Positions 18,248 through 26,732 of a stretch of DNA of 64,000 nucleotides are shown here, one piece after another. The notes below the pieces were generated by a model. It was not told the DNA's origin and searched no databases. It saw only the letters and a list, made by a program, of their open reading frames with translations. Source of the stretch: Chitinophaga oryziterrae (GTDB lineage: Bacteria > Bacteroidota > Bacteroidia > Chitinophagales > Chitinophagaceae). The stretch is from contig NZ_WRXO01000004.1 of assembly GCF_009758125.1 (NCBI RefSeq), positions 496,001-560,000 of the forward strand, read 5' to 3'. How positions within the stretch are numbered: the first letter of the stretch is position 1; every line of letters begins with the position of its first letter. A program made the translations under genes and the position numbers.

Positions 18248-18796
18248 ATGAAAACAATTAGCATTATTCCGGTAGAGGAAGATAATTTAACCATCAGTTA
18301 CAGCTTTGCCAATACCCGCTTTGGAAAGGTATTGATAGCTGCTACTGAAACGGGGATCTGTTACATGGCATTTGCAGATGAAACAGAAAACGAGGCCTTT
18401 GCGCTTCTTCACAACCAATTTCCTGATGCGGTTTACGGCAATATAAAGGATGATCTGCAACAAGCTGCATTACGCATACTGGAAGGAGAATCAGCAGACA
18501 TTACATTACATGTAAAGTGTACGCCTTTTCAACTGGCCATATGGAAGAAACTGATCAATCTTCCGGCAGGGAAAGTATTGTCTTATACAGCGTTGGCAGG
18601 AGATGTGAAGCTGGCCAGGGCGGTAGGGACAGCCGTAGCCGCTAATCCTGTAGCATATCTCATCCCCTGCCACAGGGTTATAAAGTCCAATGGGGAAGTG
18701 GGAAATTATCACTGGGGCAGTGATCGTAAAGCGGCCATGATCAAATGGGAAAACAAAAAACAAATTACAAATGAACTGGCAACAAATAACAGCTGA
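18248..18796 (+). CDS. ogt: Methylated-DNA-[protein]-cysteine S-methyltransferase
   Basis: 182 residues. N-terminal MGMT domain start FANTRFGKVLIAATETGICYM, then FQLAIWKKLINLPAGKVLSY, and the active-site PCHRVIKSNG with the acceptor Cys, followed by NYHWG. It removes alkyl groups from O6-alkylguanine by irreversible transfer to the cysteine. The 2OG oxygenase gene starts 26 nt before its stop. A second MGMT domain occurs in the AraC fusion at 19470, and the two share many residues, so they are likely paralogues. Confidence 0.95.
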   Translation: MKTISIIPVEEDNLTISYSFANTRFGKVLIAATETGICYMAFADETENEAFALLHNQFPDAVYGNIKDDLQQAALRILEGESADITLHVKCTPFQLAIWKKLINLPAGKVLSYTALAGDVKLARAVGTAVAANPVAYLIPCHRVIKSNGEVGNYHWGSDRKAAMIKWENKKQITNELATNNS

Positions 18797-19454
18797 TCTG
18801 AACGAAAACGGGTTTGCCATTGTGAAAAATGTTCTCAATAGATCGCAATGCGATGAACTGATCCATAATTACAATGCGGATAATACGTACCGCAAAAAGA
18901 TTACGATGGAGAGATATCGTTTCGGCCTGGGGGAATACAAATATTTCCAGTACCCTTTGCCGTCGCTGATCACTGATATCCGGGAAACGGTGTATGCCCG
19001 GCTGGCGCCCATCGCTAATAAATGGATGGAGTTATTGAGGATAGATACCAGTTACCCGCCTCTTCATGAGGAGTTAAAAGCTATCTGTGAAGAAAAGGGA
19101 CAGGTGAAGCCTACTATCCTGATACTGAAATATGGTAAGGGAGGATTTAACACTTTACACCAGGATTTATATGGGGATATTTACTTCCCTATGCAGGCCG
19201 TGCTGTTCTTAAACCAGCCGGGAGAAGATTACACAGGGGGAGAATTCGTGCTGACGGAGCAAATCCCGCGGGCACAATCGAAAGCCAGTGTACTGCAACC
19301 GGAGCGGGGAGACATGTTGATCTTTACCACTAACTTCCGGCCTGTAAAAGGGAGTAAAGGTTATTACCGGGTAAATATGAAGCATGGGGTAAGTCCGTTG
19401 CATAGCGGAGAACGGCATACCCTGGGTATTATTTTTCATGATGCACTCAGCTAA
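18771..19454 (+). CDS. 2OG-Fe(II) oxygenase embedded in the alkylation-repair cluster
   Basis: 227 residues. LHQDLYGD supplies an HxD iron pair, MKHGVSPL a probable distal His, and RHTLGIIFHD a 2-oxoglutarate-binding Arg. YTGGEFVLTEQIPR and LQPERGDMLIF are typical of the PF09859-like oxygenase group, which is often found beside alkylation-repair genes in bacteria. It is distinct from AlkB. It overlaps ogt by 26 nt and is followed 15 nt later by the AraC-Ogt gene, so it belongs to this operon. Substrate unknown; a role in repair or RNA/protein demethylation is an inference from position. Confidence 0.8.
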   Translation: MNWQQITADLNENGFAIVKNVLNRSQCDELIHNYNADNTYRKKITMERYRFGLGEYKYFQYPLPSLITDIRETVYARLAPIANKWMELLRIDTSYPPLHEELKAICEEKGQVKPTILILKYGKGGFNTLHQDLYGDIYFPMQAVLFLNQPGEDYTGGEFVLTEQIPRAQSKASVLQPERGDMLIFTTNFRPVKGSKGYYRVNMKHGVSPLHSGERHTLGIIFHDALS

Positions 19455-19469
19455 TCATAATTTTACAAC

Positions 19470-20318
19470 ATGGAAATTCAACAGGAGATCGATTATAAAC
19501 GCATAGCGGATGCCATTGAATATTTCAGACTTAACTTTAAATCGCAGCCGGGACTTGAACAGGCTGCAGAACACGTGAATTTAAGTCCATTCCATTTCCA
19601 GCGTATGTTTAAGCAATGGGCAGGGGTAACGCCCAAACAGTTCCTGCAATACCTTAGTGTAGAGCATGCCAAAGCCATTCTGAAAGGTGAAAAGGCTACC
19701 CTGTTTGATGCGGCTTTTGAAACAGGATTGTCCGGTACCAGTCGCCTGCACGACCTGTTCATCAAACTGGAAGGCATGACACCGGGAGAGTACAAGAACG
19801 GGGGAGAGCAGTTGCAGATCAATTACAGCTTTGCAGAAACCCCTTTTGGGACGATTTTAGCGGCTTCTACTCATAAAGGGATCTGTTACTTAGCTTTTGT
19901 GGATCAGGGGCATGAAGAGGCATTTGCTGAGTTATACAGGCATTTCCCGAATGCGGTCTATACCCATATTACGGATCAGGTCCAGCAGAATGCGTTATTC
20001 GTGTTTACGCAGGACTGGAATAAACTAAAAGAGATCAAACTACATTTGAAAGGCACTGCTTTTCAACTGAAAGTATGGGAAGCCCTGTTAAAAGTTCCTA
20101 TGGGCGGACTGACAACCTATTCCGGGGTGGCTGGTGAAATAGATAATCCCCGGGCAATGCAGGCTGTAGGTACGGCGGTGGGCCATAATCCGGTAGCCTT
20201 CCTGATCCCCTGTCACAGGGTGATTAAAGCAACCGGGGAGCTGGGACAGTATCACTGGGGTAGTGCCAGAAAGAATGCGATAATAGGCTGGGAAGCCAGT
20301 AAAGTATTTTCAGTATAA
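19470..20318 (+). CDS. AraC-type regulator fused to O6-methylguanine methyltransferase (Ada-like, no zinc domain)
   Basis: 282 residues. Residues ~1-105 are an AraC/HTH_18 domain (LEQAAEHVNLSPFHFQRMFKQWAGVTPKQFLQ ends the first helix-turn-helix; FETGLSGTSRLHDLF the second). Residues ~110-282 are MGMT with PCHRVIKATGELGQYHWG. E. coli Ada carries an extra N-terminal zinc domain that senses methylphosphotriesters; here that domain is missing and a related domain is encoded separately at 17388. Expected to be the adaptive-response activator and a repair enzyme. Confidence 0.93.
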   Translation: MEIQQEIDYKRIADAIEYFRLNFKSQPGLEQAAEHVNLSPFHFQRMFKQWAGVTPKQFLQYLSVEHAKAILKGEKATLFDAAFETGLSGTSRLHDLFIKLEGMTPGEYKNGGEQLQINYSFAETPFGTILAASTHKGICYLAFVDQGHEEAFAELYRHFPNAVYTHITDQVQQNALFVFTQDWNKLKEIKLHLKGTAFQLKVWEALLKVPMGGLTTYSGVAGEIDNPRAMQAVGTAVGHNPVAFLIPCHRVIKATGELGQYHWGSARKNAIIGWEASKVFSV

Positions 20319-20468
20319 GATTTTTATCAATATGCTCCCTTACTAAAACAATAGAAATTTTCTGTCTTAATAATTTCCCATATATATTAATGTATTGATA
20401 ATCATCAGTAAAGGTATTTAAATAGTAGTTACTGCTTATAACCTGCTGAGATTCAGTCTATATGGTGG

Positions 20469-20560
20469 TATAAGCCCTATATAAGCCCTCTATAAGCCCA
20501 TTCATAGCCCTCTATAAGCCCACCTTATTTAGAGTGGGCTTATAGGGGGCTTATAGAGGA
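20469..20560. repeat. Tandem/inverted TATAAGCCC repeats in the 376-bp gap before alkA
   Basis: Four exact TATAAGCCC units (20469, 20480, 20491, 20513) plus one degenerate, followed by two inverted copies (20536-20544, 20547-20555). TATAAGCCCAC (20513-20523) pairs with GTGGGCTTATA (20534-20544) in an 11-bp stem. The rest of the gap 20319-20694 is AT-rich and holds nothing else I can name. Confidence 0.85.
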
Positions 20561-20694
20561 GTCTAATACCAGTTATGAAGAGTTTACAGGAGAGTTTATG
20601 CTCTTTCTGTATATTGTTTAAGATGTTTGCTTATTGAATAGTAGTGTTTACCAGGCTTGTGGGGCAGTCCCACCTCTAAATTGCTAATCAGAAA

Positions 20695-21564
20695 ATGAAT
20701 CTTCCTTCACCTTTCAGTTTTAAAGAATGCCTCTGGTTTCTCAACAGGAATTTCGATGACTGTATGCATACAGTAGGAGAAGATCATGTGCGTAAAGTTA
20801 TCCTGGTAGAAAACCAGCCGGTACTGTTTGAGATCAGGGAAAAGAACAGTAAACTCATAATAAAAATTCTGAAAGGAGAGGGGTCTCCTGTTATAGAAAA
20901 CTTTATTCATGACTGGTTCGATATCAACCGGGATATCAAGCCCTTCTATCAACTATTATCAGCACATAAAGAGCTGGCTTATATGAGTAAGGATTTTGAA
21001 GGCTTACGCCTGATAGGTATTCCGGATTTATTTGAAGCTATCTGCTGGTGTATTATTGGCCAGCAGATTAATTTAACCTTTGCTTATAAGACCAAACGCA
21101 GACTGGTAGAAAGATACGGGACAAAGATCATTTACGAAGGGCAGGACTATTATGCGTTCCCCTCTCCGGAAGCATTAGCGGCAGCTAACCCGGAAGAACT
21201 GAAAGCGATGCAGTTCTCCGCACAGAAAATAGCCTATCTGACAGGGATAGCCAATGTGTTTAAAGAAGGGAAGATGAGTAAACAAATCTTACTGGATTTA
21301 CCAGATGTAGCTGCGCAGCAAAAAGCATTGACAGCTATAAAAGGCATCGGTATATGGACAGCTAATTATACCCTGATGAAAACATTGAGAATACCTACTT
21401 CCATTCCATACGGAGATGCCGGACTATTAAACGGATTAATTGCACACAGGATTATCAGTGATAAAAAGGATATTGAAGGCATCAATACATTCTTCCGGCA
21501 TTTCAAAGGATGGGAAAGCTACCTGGTATTTTATCTGTGGAGAAGCCTTGCACCTAAGACTTAA
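20695..21564 (+). CDS. alkA: DNA-3-methyladenine glycosylase II (AlkA-like)
   Basis: 289 residues. The N-terminal ~90 residues fit the AlkA N-domain. The HhH-GPD core is IGQQINLTFAYKTKRRLVE then IKGIGIWTANYTLMKTL and SIPYGDAGLLNG, which holds the catalytic Asp. It hydrolyses the N-glycosidic bond of 3-methyladenine and other alkylated bases, leaving an abasic site. It is separated from the AraC-Ogt gene by 376 bp with a hairpin repeat, so it probably has its own promoter while still belonging to the functional cluster. Confidence 0.92.
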   Translation: MNLPSPFSFKECLWFLNRNFDDCMHTVGEDHVRKVILVENQPVLFEIREKNSKLIIKILKGEGSPVIENFIHDWFDINRDIKPFYQLLSAHKELAYMSKDFEGLRLIGIPDLFEAICWCIIGQQINLTFAYKTKRRLVERYGTKIIYEGQDYYAFPSPEALAAANPEELKAMQFSAQKIAYLTGIANVFKEGKMSKQILLDLPDVAAQQKALTAIKGIGIWTANYTLMKTLRIPTSIPYGDAGLLNGLIAHRIISDKKDIEGINTFFRHFKGWESYLVFYLWRSLAPKT

Positions 21565-21674
21565 AGATCCCGGCAGCCCTAACTCTGGTGGCAGGGTACG
21601 CATAACTTAAAGTTATGATCCATAACTAATGGCAATTTCTGAATAAGCCCTGTAAGTATGAGCTTTGCGTCATT

Positions 21675-22631
21675 ATGGAAAAAGCGATCGATAAAATACT
21701 GGACAAAAGCATTACCACAAGGGAAGTGATATTTTTACTGGCAGTCGTTTTCTGCCTGTCTCCACTGATCTCTCCTCCGGTGGCCTTATTAATGGGATTA
21801 GTGATCGCCCAGTTTGTAGGGCATCCCTATTTACATCTTAACCATAAAGCTACACATATTTTATTACAGGTATCAGTTGTAGGATTAGGGTTTGGGATGA
21901 ATGTGGGAAGTGCGCTGAAAGCGGGTAAACAGGGTATCCTGTTCACTATCATTTCTATTATCAGCACATTGGCAGCAGGATTCCTGATGGGGAAGGTCTT
22001 TAAAATAGAAAAGAAAACGTCTTACCTGATATCTGCCGGTACTGCGATCTGCGGAGGCAGTGCTATCGCTGCTATTGCACCTGTTATCAAAGCAGAAGAA
22101 AAACAGATTTCCGTAGCATTGGGCACTGTATTCATTCTGAATGCTATTGCCCTGTTCCTGTTCCCTGTGATCGGGCATGCACTGAACTTGTCCCAGACGC
22201 AGTTTGGTTTATGGTGTGCCATCGCCATACACGATACCAGTTCTGTAGTAGGCGCTGCCGGTAAATACGGAGCAGAAGCGCTCGAAGTCGCTACTACGGT
22301 AAAACTGGCCAGGGCGTTATGGATCATCCCGGTGGCCTTTTTATCCGCTTTCATTTTTAAGCATAAAAGCAGCAAACTGAAAGTACCTTATTTTATAGGA
22401 TTATTTATAGGCGCAATGATCATTAACACATATGTTCCGGGAATACAGGTATTCAGTCGTTATGCCGTATATATCGCCAAATCAGGACTTACACTCACGT
22501 TATTCCTGATAGGTTGTGGTTTATCCCGTGAAGTATTACAGTCAGTAGGCGTGAAGCCCATGATACAGGGTGTGATCTTATGGGTGGGCATCTCTGCTGC
22601 CGCACTTTGGGCAATCATCTCATTTATATAA
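21675..22631 (+). CDS. YeiH/UPF0324-type membrane protein (putative sulfate exporter family)
   Basis: 318 residues, about 9-10 hydrophobic segments. Diagnostic stretches are LLQVSVVGLGFGMNV, GTAICGGSAIAAIAPVI and AIAIHDTSSVVGAAGKYG, typical of the YeiH family. The first cytoplasmic residues are MEKAIDKILDKSITTREV. Transport of sulfate or another anion is proposed for the family but poorly tested. It stands alone, 110 nt after alkA. Confidence 0.88.
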   Translation: MEKAIDKILDKSITTREVIFLLAVVFCLSPLISPPVALLMGLVIAQFVGHPYLHLNHKATHILLQVSVVGLGFGMNVGSALKAGKQGILFTIISIISTLAAGFLMGKVFKIEKKTSYLISAGTAICGGSAIAAIAPVIKAEEKQISVALGTVFILNAIALFLFPVIGHALNLSQTQFGLWCAIAIHDTSSVVGAAGKYGAEALEVATTVKLARALWIIPVAFLSAFIFKHKSSKLKVPYFIGLFIGAMIINTYVPGIQVFSRYAVYIAKSGLTLTLFLIGCGLSREVLQSVGVKPMIQGVILWVGISAAALWAIISFI

Positions 22632-22635
22632 AAAA

Positions 22636-22659
22636 TCCCGGTTACAAACGTAACCGGGA
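22636..22659 (-). terminator. Terminator of the glycine-zipper gene
   Basis: TCCCGGTTAC (22636-22645) and GTAACCGGGA (22650-22659) form a perfect 10-bp stem with a 4-nt loop; the five A's just before it give a T-run on the minus strand. It may also stop readthrough from the convergent YeiH gene. Confidence 0.85.
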
Positions 22660-22684
22660 CAATTATGTAAAAAGCAATTAGAAA

Positions 22685-23122
22685 TTACTGATTAGCTGCT
22701 GCTGCTTTTTTCTTCTTCTCGTGATCAACAATAGCGCCTATCCCTGCACCTGCACCAGCACCTACTACGGTACCAATTGCAGCACCTTTCAGGTGATCTT
22801 TGTTAATGAGCGCACCGGTAATGGCACCAGCGCCTGCACCAACTACCGCACCTTTAGCTGTATGACTCCATCCTTTTTTCTTTGTAGTGGTCGTTGTTGC
22901 ATCGGCAGTGCTGGTACCGCCGCCTCCGCCACCTTCGTTGTTCTGTACCGCTACTGAGTTGTGCTCATGATGAGCCCTTTTAACTGCTCTCATAGAGTCA
23001 ACTGCTTTCATAGAATCTATAACTGCTTGTCTTGCGTTCTGTGCTGCTACACCAGGGTCAGGTTTGTTATTGCAGGCGAATAATACTAAAGTTGTTGCTA
23101 CTGTTAAAATTAACTGTTTCAT
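22685..23122 (-). CDS. Glycine-zipper lipoprotein
   Basis: 145 residues. SPII signal with Cys17 (VLFACNN). A polar central part with a Gly run (NEGGGGGGTS) and a Thr run, then a glycine-zipper hairpin of two membrane-like segments (GAVVGAGAGAITGALI and GAAIGTVVGAGAGAGIGAIV) and a Lys/Ala tail. Such small lipoproteins sit in the outer-membrane inner leaflet; their role in envelope stability is only assumed. Monocistronic, with a hairpin terminator downstream. Confidence 0.85.
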   Translation of the reverse strand: MKQLILTVATTLVLFACNNKPDPGVAAQNARQAVIDSMKAVDSMRAVKRAHHEHNSVAVQNNEGGGGGGTSTADATTTTTKKKGWSHTAKGAVVGAGAGAITGALINKDHLKGAAIGTVVGAGAGAGIGAIVDHEKKKKAAAANQ

Positions 23123-23267
23123 GGCCTGATTGTTTAAATTTTATGGTTCTTCAATAGATGCCACGCTAAAATTATGCCATTCTACTGTATTATCCTTCAT
23201 TTTATTGAAAAATAGTTAAATGTGGATACTGATTTTTTGTTATTTGTTTGTTTTTCATGTATTTATA

Positions 23268-24881
23268 TCAGTGCTGGATTTGTGTGATTTTAGTTTCATC
23301 CAGATCCAGCTGACTTTCATGTTTCCGGATCTCTTCATCACTGTAAATTTTCTCTTTCCGCATTTTGTATAATTCGGTGCGTTGTATGGTATACAGGTGA
23401 ATCAATACCTTGTTATAGACATCTATTTCTTTCTGCTGAGTGGCATCACATTCCATTGATGCCAGCCGCTGATCTACAATAGTGATATCACTTTCCAGCT
23501 TATCTTTCAGAAATCCTACCAGCTCATTTTCCTTCATTTCAACAGCATATTTTTCATTCAGCTCCTTTAATGCAACATGCATCAGTCGCAGGTGAATAGC
23601 TGCATCCTGCTCTTCATCCGGAGGAAAATCTTCCGTATCCTTTATATTTACCCATTTGATGATTAAAGGCAGTGTAAGGCCCTGGAAAACCAGCGTTACC
23701 AGGATGACCACAAAAGTGATAAAGAGGATCAGGTTACGGAGCGGAAAAGCGCTACCGTCGTCCAGTAACATTGGGATAGACAGGGCTGATGCCAGTGACA
23801 CCACTCCTCTCATACCCGCCCAGCCTATAATGACAGGGCCTTTCCAGGTAGGGTTCACATGGTCCATCCGCACTTTTTGTCCCAGCCATTTTGGTACATA
23901 GGCAATGGGCAGTACGTATAAAATACGGATGACGATCGTAATGAGACTGATCAGCAAACCATACTTAATACCTTCCCAGATGGAGTAGTTACCCAGGTTC
24001 TCGATGATCACCGGTAGTTCAAGACCAATAAGAATGAATACTAACCCATTTAAAATAAATACCACCGTAGCCCAGGTAGATACTGCCTGTAGCCGGGCCG
24101 AACTCTGGGTAAATATTTCATTGGAGCGGAAAGAGAGGAACAGTCCTCCGCTTACCACTGCCATTACGCCGGAAAAGTGAAAGTGTTCTGCCCCTATGTA
24201 CATGAAGTAAGGTGTCATGAGGGTCAATGCCGCATCGATACCCGGCGTAGTAGGCAGGTGATGGTGCACCAGGTACACGATATATGCTATCGCAAGGCCG
24301 ATAACGATCCCCATGCCTGCTACCAGGAAGAACTGACCGATAGCCAGTCCAAAGGAGAATTTGCCGGTTATGATGGCCAATAGGGCAAAACGGAATACGA
24401 TCAGACTGGAAGCATCGTTAATCAGACTTTCACCTTCCAGTATAGTAGTGATACGTTTGGAAATTTTTATGTTTTTAAGTACGGAAGTAGCCGCCACGGC
24501 ATCAGGGGGAGAAATGATCCCACCCAGCAGGAAGCCCAATGCCAGCGTAAAGCCCGGAATCACGGCATTTGAGACAAATGCAACGATCAGGGAAGTGAAG
24601 AATACGAGGCCGAATGCCAGCATACCTATGGGCCGTCTCCATTTCCAGAAATCATTCCAGGAAGTGTACCAGGCGGCTTCATATAAGAGGGGGGGGAGGA
24701 ATATCAGGAAGATGATTTCCGGCTTTATTTCGATACGTGGGATGCCCGGAATAAAACTGATACCTAAGCCTGCCAGTACCAGGAAAATAGGATAACATAT
24801 TCTGAGTCTTTGTCCCAGCATGATGAGTAAAAACACCGCAAAGAGCAGAACGAGTATGAGCAGCAGATTCTCTTGGTACAT
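23268..24881 (-). CDS. CPA1-family Na+/H+ antiporter (NhaP-like)
   Basis: 537 residues, about 12 transmembrane segments over the first ~420, then a soluble ~110-residue tail rich in charged residues. Ion-site region contains LLGGIISPPDAVAATSVLKN and LEGESLINDASSLIVF (the ND pair typical of CPA1), and WAGMRGVVSLASALSIP. Expected to exchange Na+ or K+ for H+ at the inner membrane. A 28-bp palindrome lies 9 nt upstream of the start and separates it from the dioxygenase gene. Confidence 0.92.
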   Translation of the reverse strand: MYQENLLLILVLLFAVFLLIMLGQRLRICYPIFLVLAGLGISFIPGIPRIEIKPEIIFLIFLPPLLYEAAWYTSWNDFWKWRRPIGMLAFGLVFFTSLIVAFVSNAVIPGFTLALGFLLGGIISPPDAVAATSVLKNIKISKRITTILEGESLINDASSLIVFRFALLAIITGKFSFGLAIGQFFLVAGMGIVIGLAIAYIVYLVHHHLPTTPGIDAALTLMTPYFMYIGAEHFHFSGVMAVVSGGLFLSFRSNEIFTQSSARLQAVSTWATVVFILNGLVFILIGLELPVIIENLGNYSIWEGIKYGLLISLITIVIRILYVLPIAYVPKWLGQKVRMDHVNPTWKGPVIIGWAGMRGVVSLASALSIPMLLDDGSAFPLRNLILFITFVVILVTLVFQGLTLPLIIKWVNIKDTEDFPPDEEQDAAIHLRLMHVALKELNEKYAVEMKENELVGFLKDKLESDITIVDQRLASMECDATQQKEIDVYNKVLIHLYTIQRTELYKMRKEKIYSDEEIRKHESQLDLDETKITQIQH

Positions 24882-24889
24882 AAAAAAAA

Positions 24890-24917
24890 TTTGGTAGCGG
24901 CTATAGCCGCTACCAAA
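24890..24917 (-). terminator. 28-bp perfect palindrome, terminator or 5'-UTR hairpin
   Basis: Two 14-nt arms (TTTGGTAGCGGCTA and its reverse complement) abut at 24903/24904. It sits between the stop of the VOC dioxygenase (24932) and the start of the antiporter (24881), both minus strand; a T-run (revcomp of taaaaaaaat) follows it in that direction, fitting intrinsic termination. Confidence 0.75.
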
Positions 24918-24931
24918 ATAGTAAATATTAT

Positions 24932-25876
24932 TTAATCGAGCTTAACGAGGTGTGCTTCGATCTGTTTGCGCTGGGATTCATACTGGGCAGGCAGTTTCAG
25001 GTGCGTACCTAATTCTTCCAGTGGTTCGTCCACGGTAAAACCAGGATTGTCCGTAGCTATTTCAAACAGTACACCACCGGGTTCCCTGAAATAAAGGGAG
25101 TGGAAGTAGTTACGGTCTATCTGCGGTGTGATCTGAAAGCCCATGTCGATGATCTTTTTGCGGAAAGCCATCTGCGTTTCATCATCTTTTACCCTGAAGG
25201 CAACGTGGTGCACAGTACCATTGGCACCCAGTCCGCGTTCTTCTGTAGGTAATTCCACCAGGTCGATCACATTGGCAGTACCGATAGCGTCGGTCGTATA
25301 ACGGTAACGGTTACCTTCCTGGCCTGTTAATGTATAGCCAAAGATACCGGTAAGGATTTTAGCAGTCGCCTGTACATTATTCAATGTAAGGGTCACGTTG
25401 TAGAAACCTCTTGTAGCTACGTCCGCTTTCACTGCCTCTGTTTCATAAGGTTTCCTGTTATCCGGGGTCTTAGGTATGATCAGTTCTAATTTCAAACCAT
25501 CGGGGTCCAGGAAAGTAAGGTACTTTTCCCCGAAGCGTTCAGCTGGTTTGTTATAGATGACATTATTTTCTTCGAAGCGTTTGATCCAGAAATCAAAACT
25601 TCCTTCCGGTACTGAATAACCGATTTCAGTAGCCATTCCAGCGCCACGGCGGCCTTGTCTTACGGCTTCGCCCCATGGGAAGAAGGTGAGGATACTACCT
25701 GCACTGCCCTGTTCATCTCCAAAGTAGAAGTGATAGGTCTGAGGATCATCAAAGTTTACGGTCCTTTTTACAAACCGGAGTCCGAGGACTTTGGTGTAAA
25801 AATTAAAGTTACGTTTAGCATCGCCGGCAATGGCTGTGATGTGATGGATGCCTAATATTCTATTTTCCATGATCAT
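24932..25876 (-). CDS. VOC-family ring-cleaving dioxygenase (MhqO/PcpA-like)
   Basis: 314 residues, two tandem VOC halves: ILGIHHITAIAGDAKRNFNFYTKVLG (first half) and GFYNVTLTLNNVQATAKILTGIFGYT (second). Candidate metal ligands are the His in GIHHIT, the His in VHHVAFRV and the Glu in GVLFEIATD. Relatives open hydroquinone-type rings or detoxify quinones. Two in-frame ATGs (25876 and 25870) are six bases apart and cannot be told apart. Stands alone; the terminator-like palindrome lies downstream. Confidence 0.88.
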   Translation of the reverse strand: MIMENRILGIHHITAIAGDAKRNFNFYTKVLGLRFVKRTVNFDDPQTYHFYFGDEQGSAGSILTFFPWGEAVRQGRRGAGMATEIGYSVPEGSFDFWIKRFEENNVIYNKPAERFGEKYLTFLDPDGLKLELIIPKTPDNRKPYETEAVKADVATRGFYNVTLTLNNVQATAKILTGIFGYTLTGQEGNRYRYTTDAIGTANVIDLVELPTEERGLGANGTVHHVAFRVKDDETQMAFRKKIIDMGFQITPQIDRNYFHSLYFREPGGVLFEIATDNPGFTVDEPLEELGTHLKLPAQYESQRKQIEAHLVKLD

Positions 25877-26071
25877 TGATTTTCAAGTGTAAAAGTCAGC
25901 AATTTTGTATCGCTATTCCTTGTTTGTTGATGTAAAATTCCACTATTTTGTTGCGTAATCCATTAATCTATGACAAGAAAAAAGGGTGGCTTGTTCAACC
26001 ATAACCTTTCATACTTCATGAAATTATTGCGAATTGGCTACATATACCCAAAAACAAGCAACTGAGTATTT

Positions 26072-26103
26072 TTTGAGTATCTTTATCAGATATCAAACAT
26101 TTG
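26072..26103 (+). promoter_or_regulatory. Promoter of the small lipoprotein gene
   Basis: TTTG (26072-26075), a 20-nt spacer, then AACATTTG (26096-26103; one mismatch to TAnnTTTG). The ATG at 26106 lies 2 nt after it, so the transcript would begin at or inside the first codons unless another promoter is used. Confidence 0.4.
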
Positions 26104-26105
26104 TC

Positions 26106-26654
26106 ATGAAGAAGTATTTACCGTTATTATTATTGGTACTGGCTGCATGTCAGAATAGTCCTAAAACCCCTAAAACAGCAGACGAAGTATTATCAGAGGT
26201 AGGCAAAAATCCGGGTATGAATGCCGGAGTGGGCACGTTCAATGTAACTGTGCCTGAAGGATGGCAAAGGCTGGATACGTCTTTAAATGGTGTAAATGCT
26301 ACCTTCCTGTTTGCCCCGTCTGCTAAAGATGGTTTTCGTCCTAATATCAATGTAGTAAGTGAATCCATGCATGGTACATCCCTGGAAGAGTATTACAAGA
26401 AGAATGTGGGCATGATGGCACAGTACATGCAGAACTTTACCGAAGGAGCTACGTCAGAGAAGGAGATCAATGGCTCCAGGGTGAAGTTCCTGGAATATTC
26501 ACATAGCCAGAACGGACTGAATATGGATGTTATCATGGCGCTGATCCCTAAAAACGGGGTCGCCTATGTGATCACTGTAACCACTCCTAAAGGTAAGCGT
26601 GCAGACTATAAGAAATCATTCGACGAAGTAGTGAATTCGTTCAGTGTTTCCTGA
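26106..26654 (+). CDS. Small secreted lipoprotein, function unknown
   Basis: 182 residues from the ATG at 26106; an upstream in-frame ATG at 26034 would add 24 residues before the signal peptide and is unlikely. SPII signal MKKYLPLLLLVLAAC (Cys15). The mature part (~160 residues) has a PsbP/DUF1795-like feel: VPEGWQRLDTSLNGVNATF, NVVSESM, YAYVITVTTP-type end (here GVAYVITVTTPKG) and a final DEVVNSFSV. No enzyme motif is visible. Confidence 0.75.
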   Translation: MKKYLPLLLLVLAACQNSPKTPKTADEVLSEVGKNPGMNAGVGTFNVTVPEGWQRLDTSLNGVNATFLFAPSAKDGFRPNINVVSESMHGTSLEEYYKKNVGMMAQYMQNFTEGATSEKEINGSRVKFLEYSHSQNGLNMDVIMALIPKNGVAYVITVTTPKGKRADYKKSFDEVVNSFSVS

Positions 26655-26732
26655 TAAAATACCAGAGATAAAATATTAGTCTATTAATTTAGTAGATTTT
26701 TATAGCTTCGCCCTGTAAATAACTGTTTTGAA

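Noticed and set aside
20469..20560. CRISPR-like tandem repeats
   Set aside because: Units are 9 bp with spacers of only 2-13 nt and some are inverted; no cas genes nearby.
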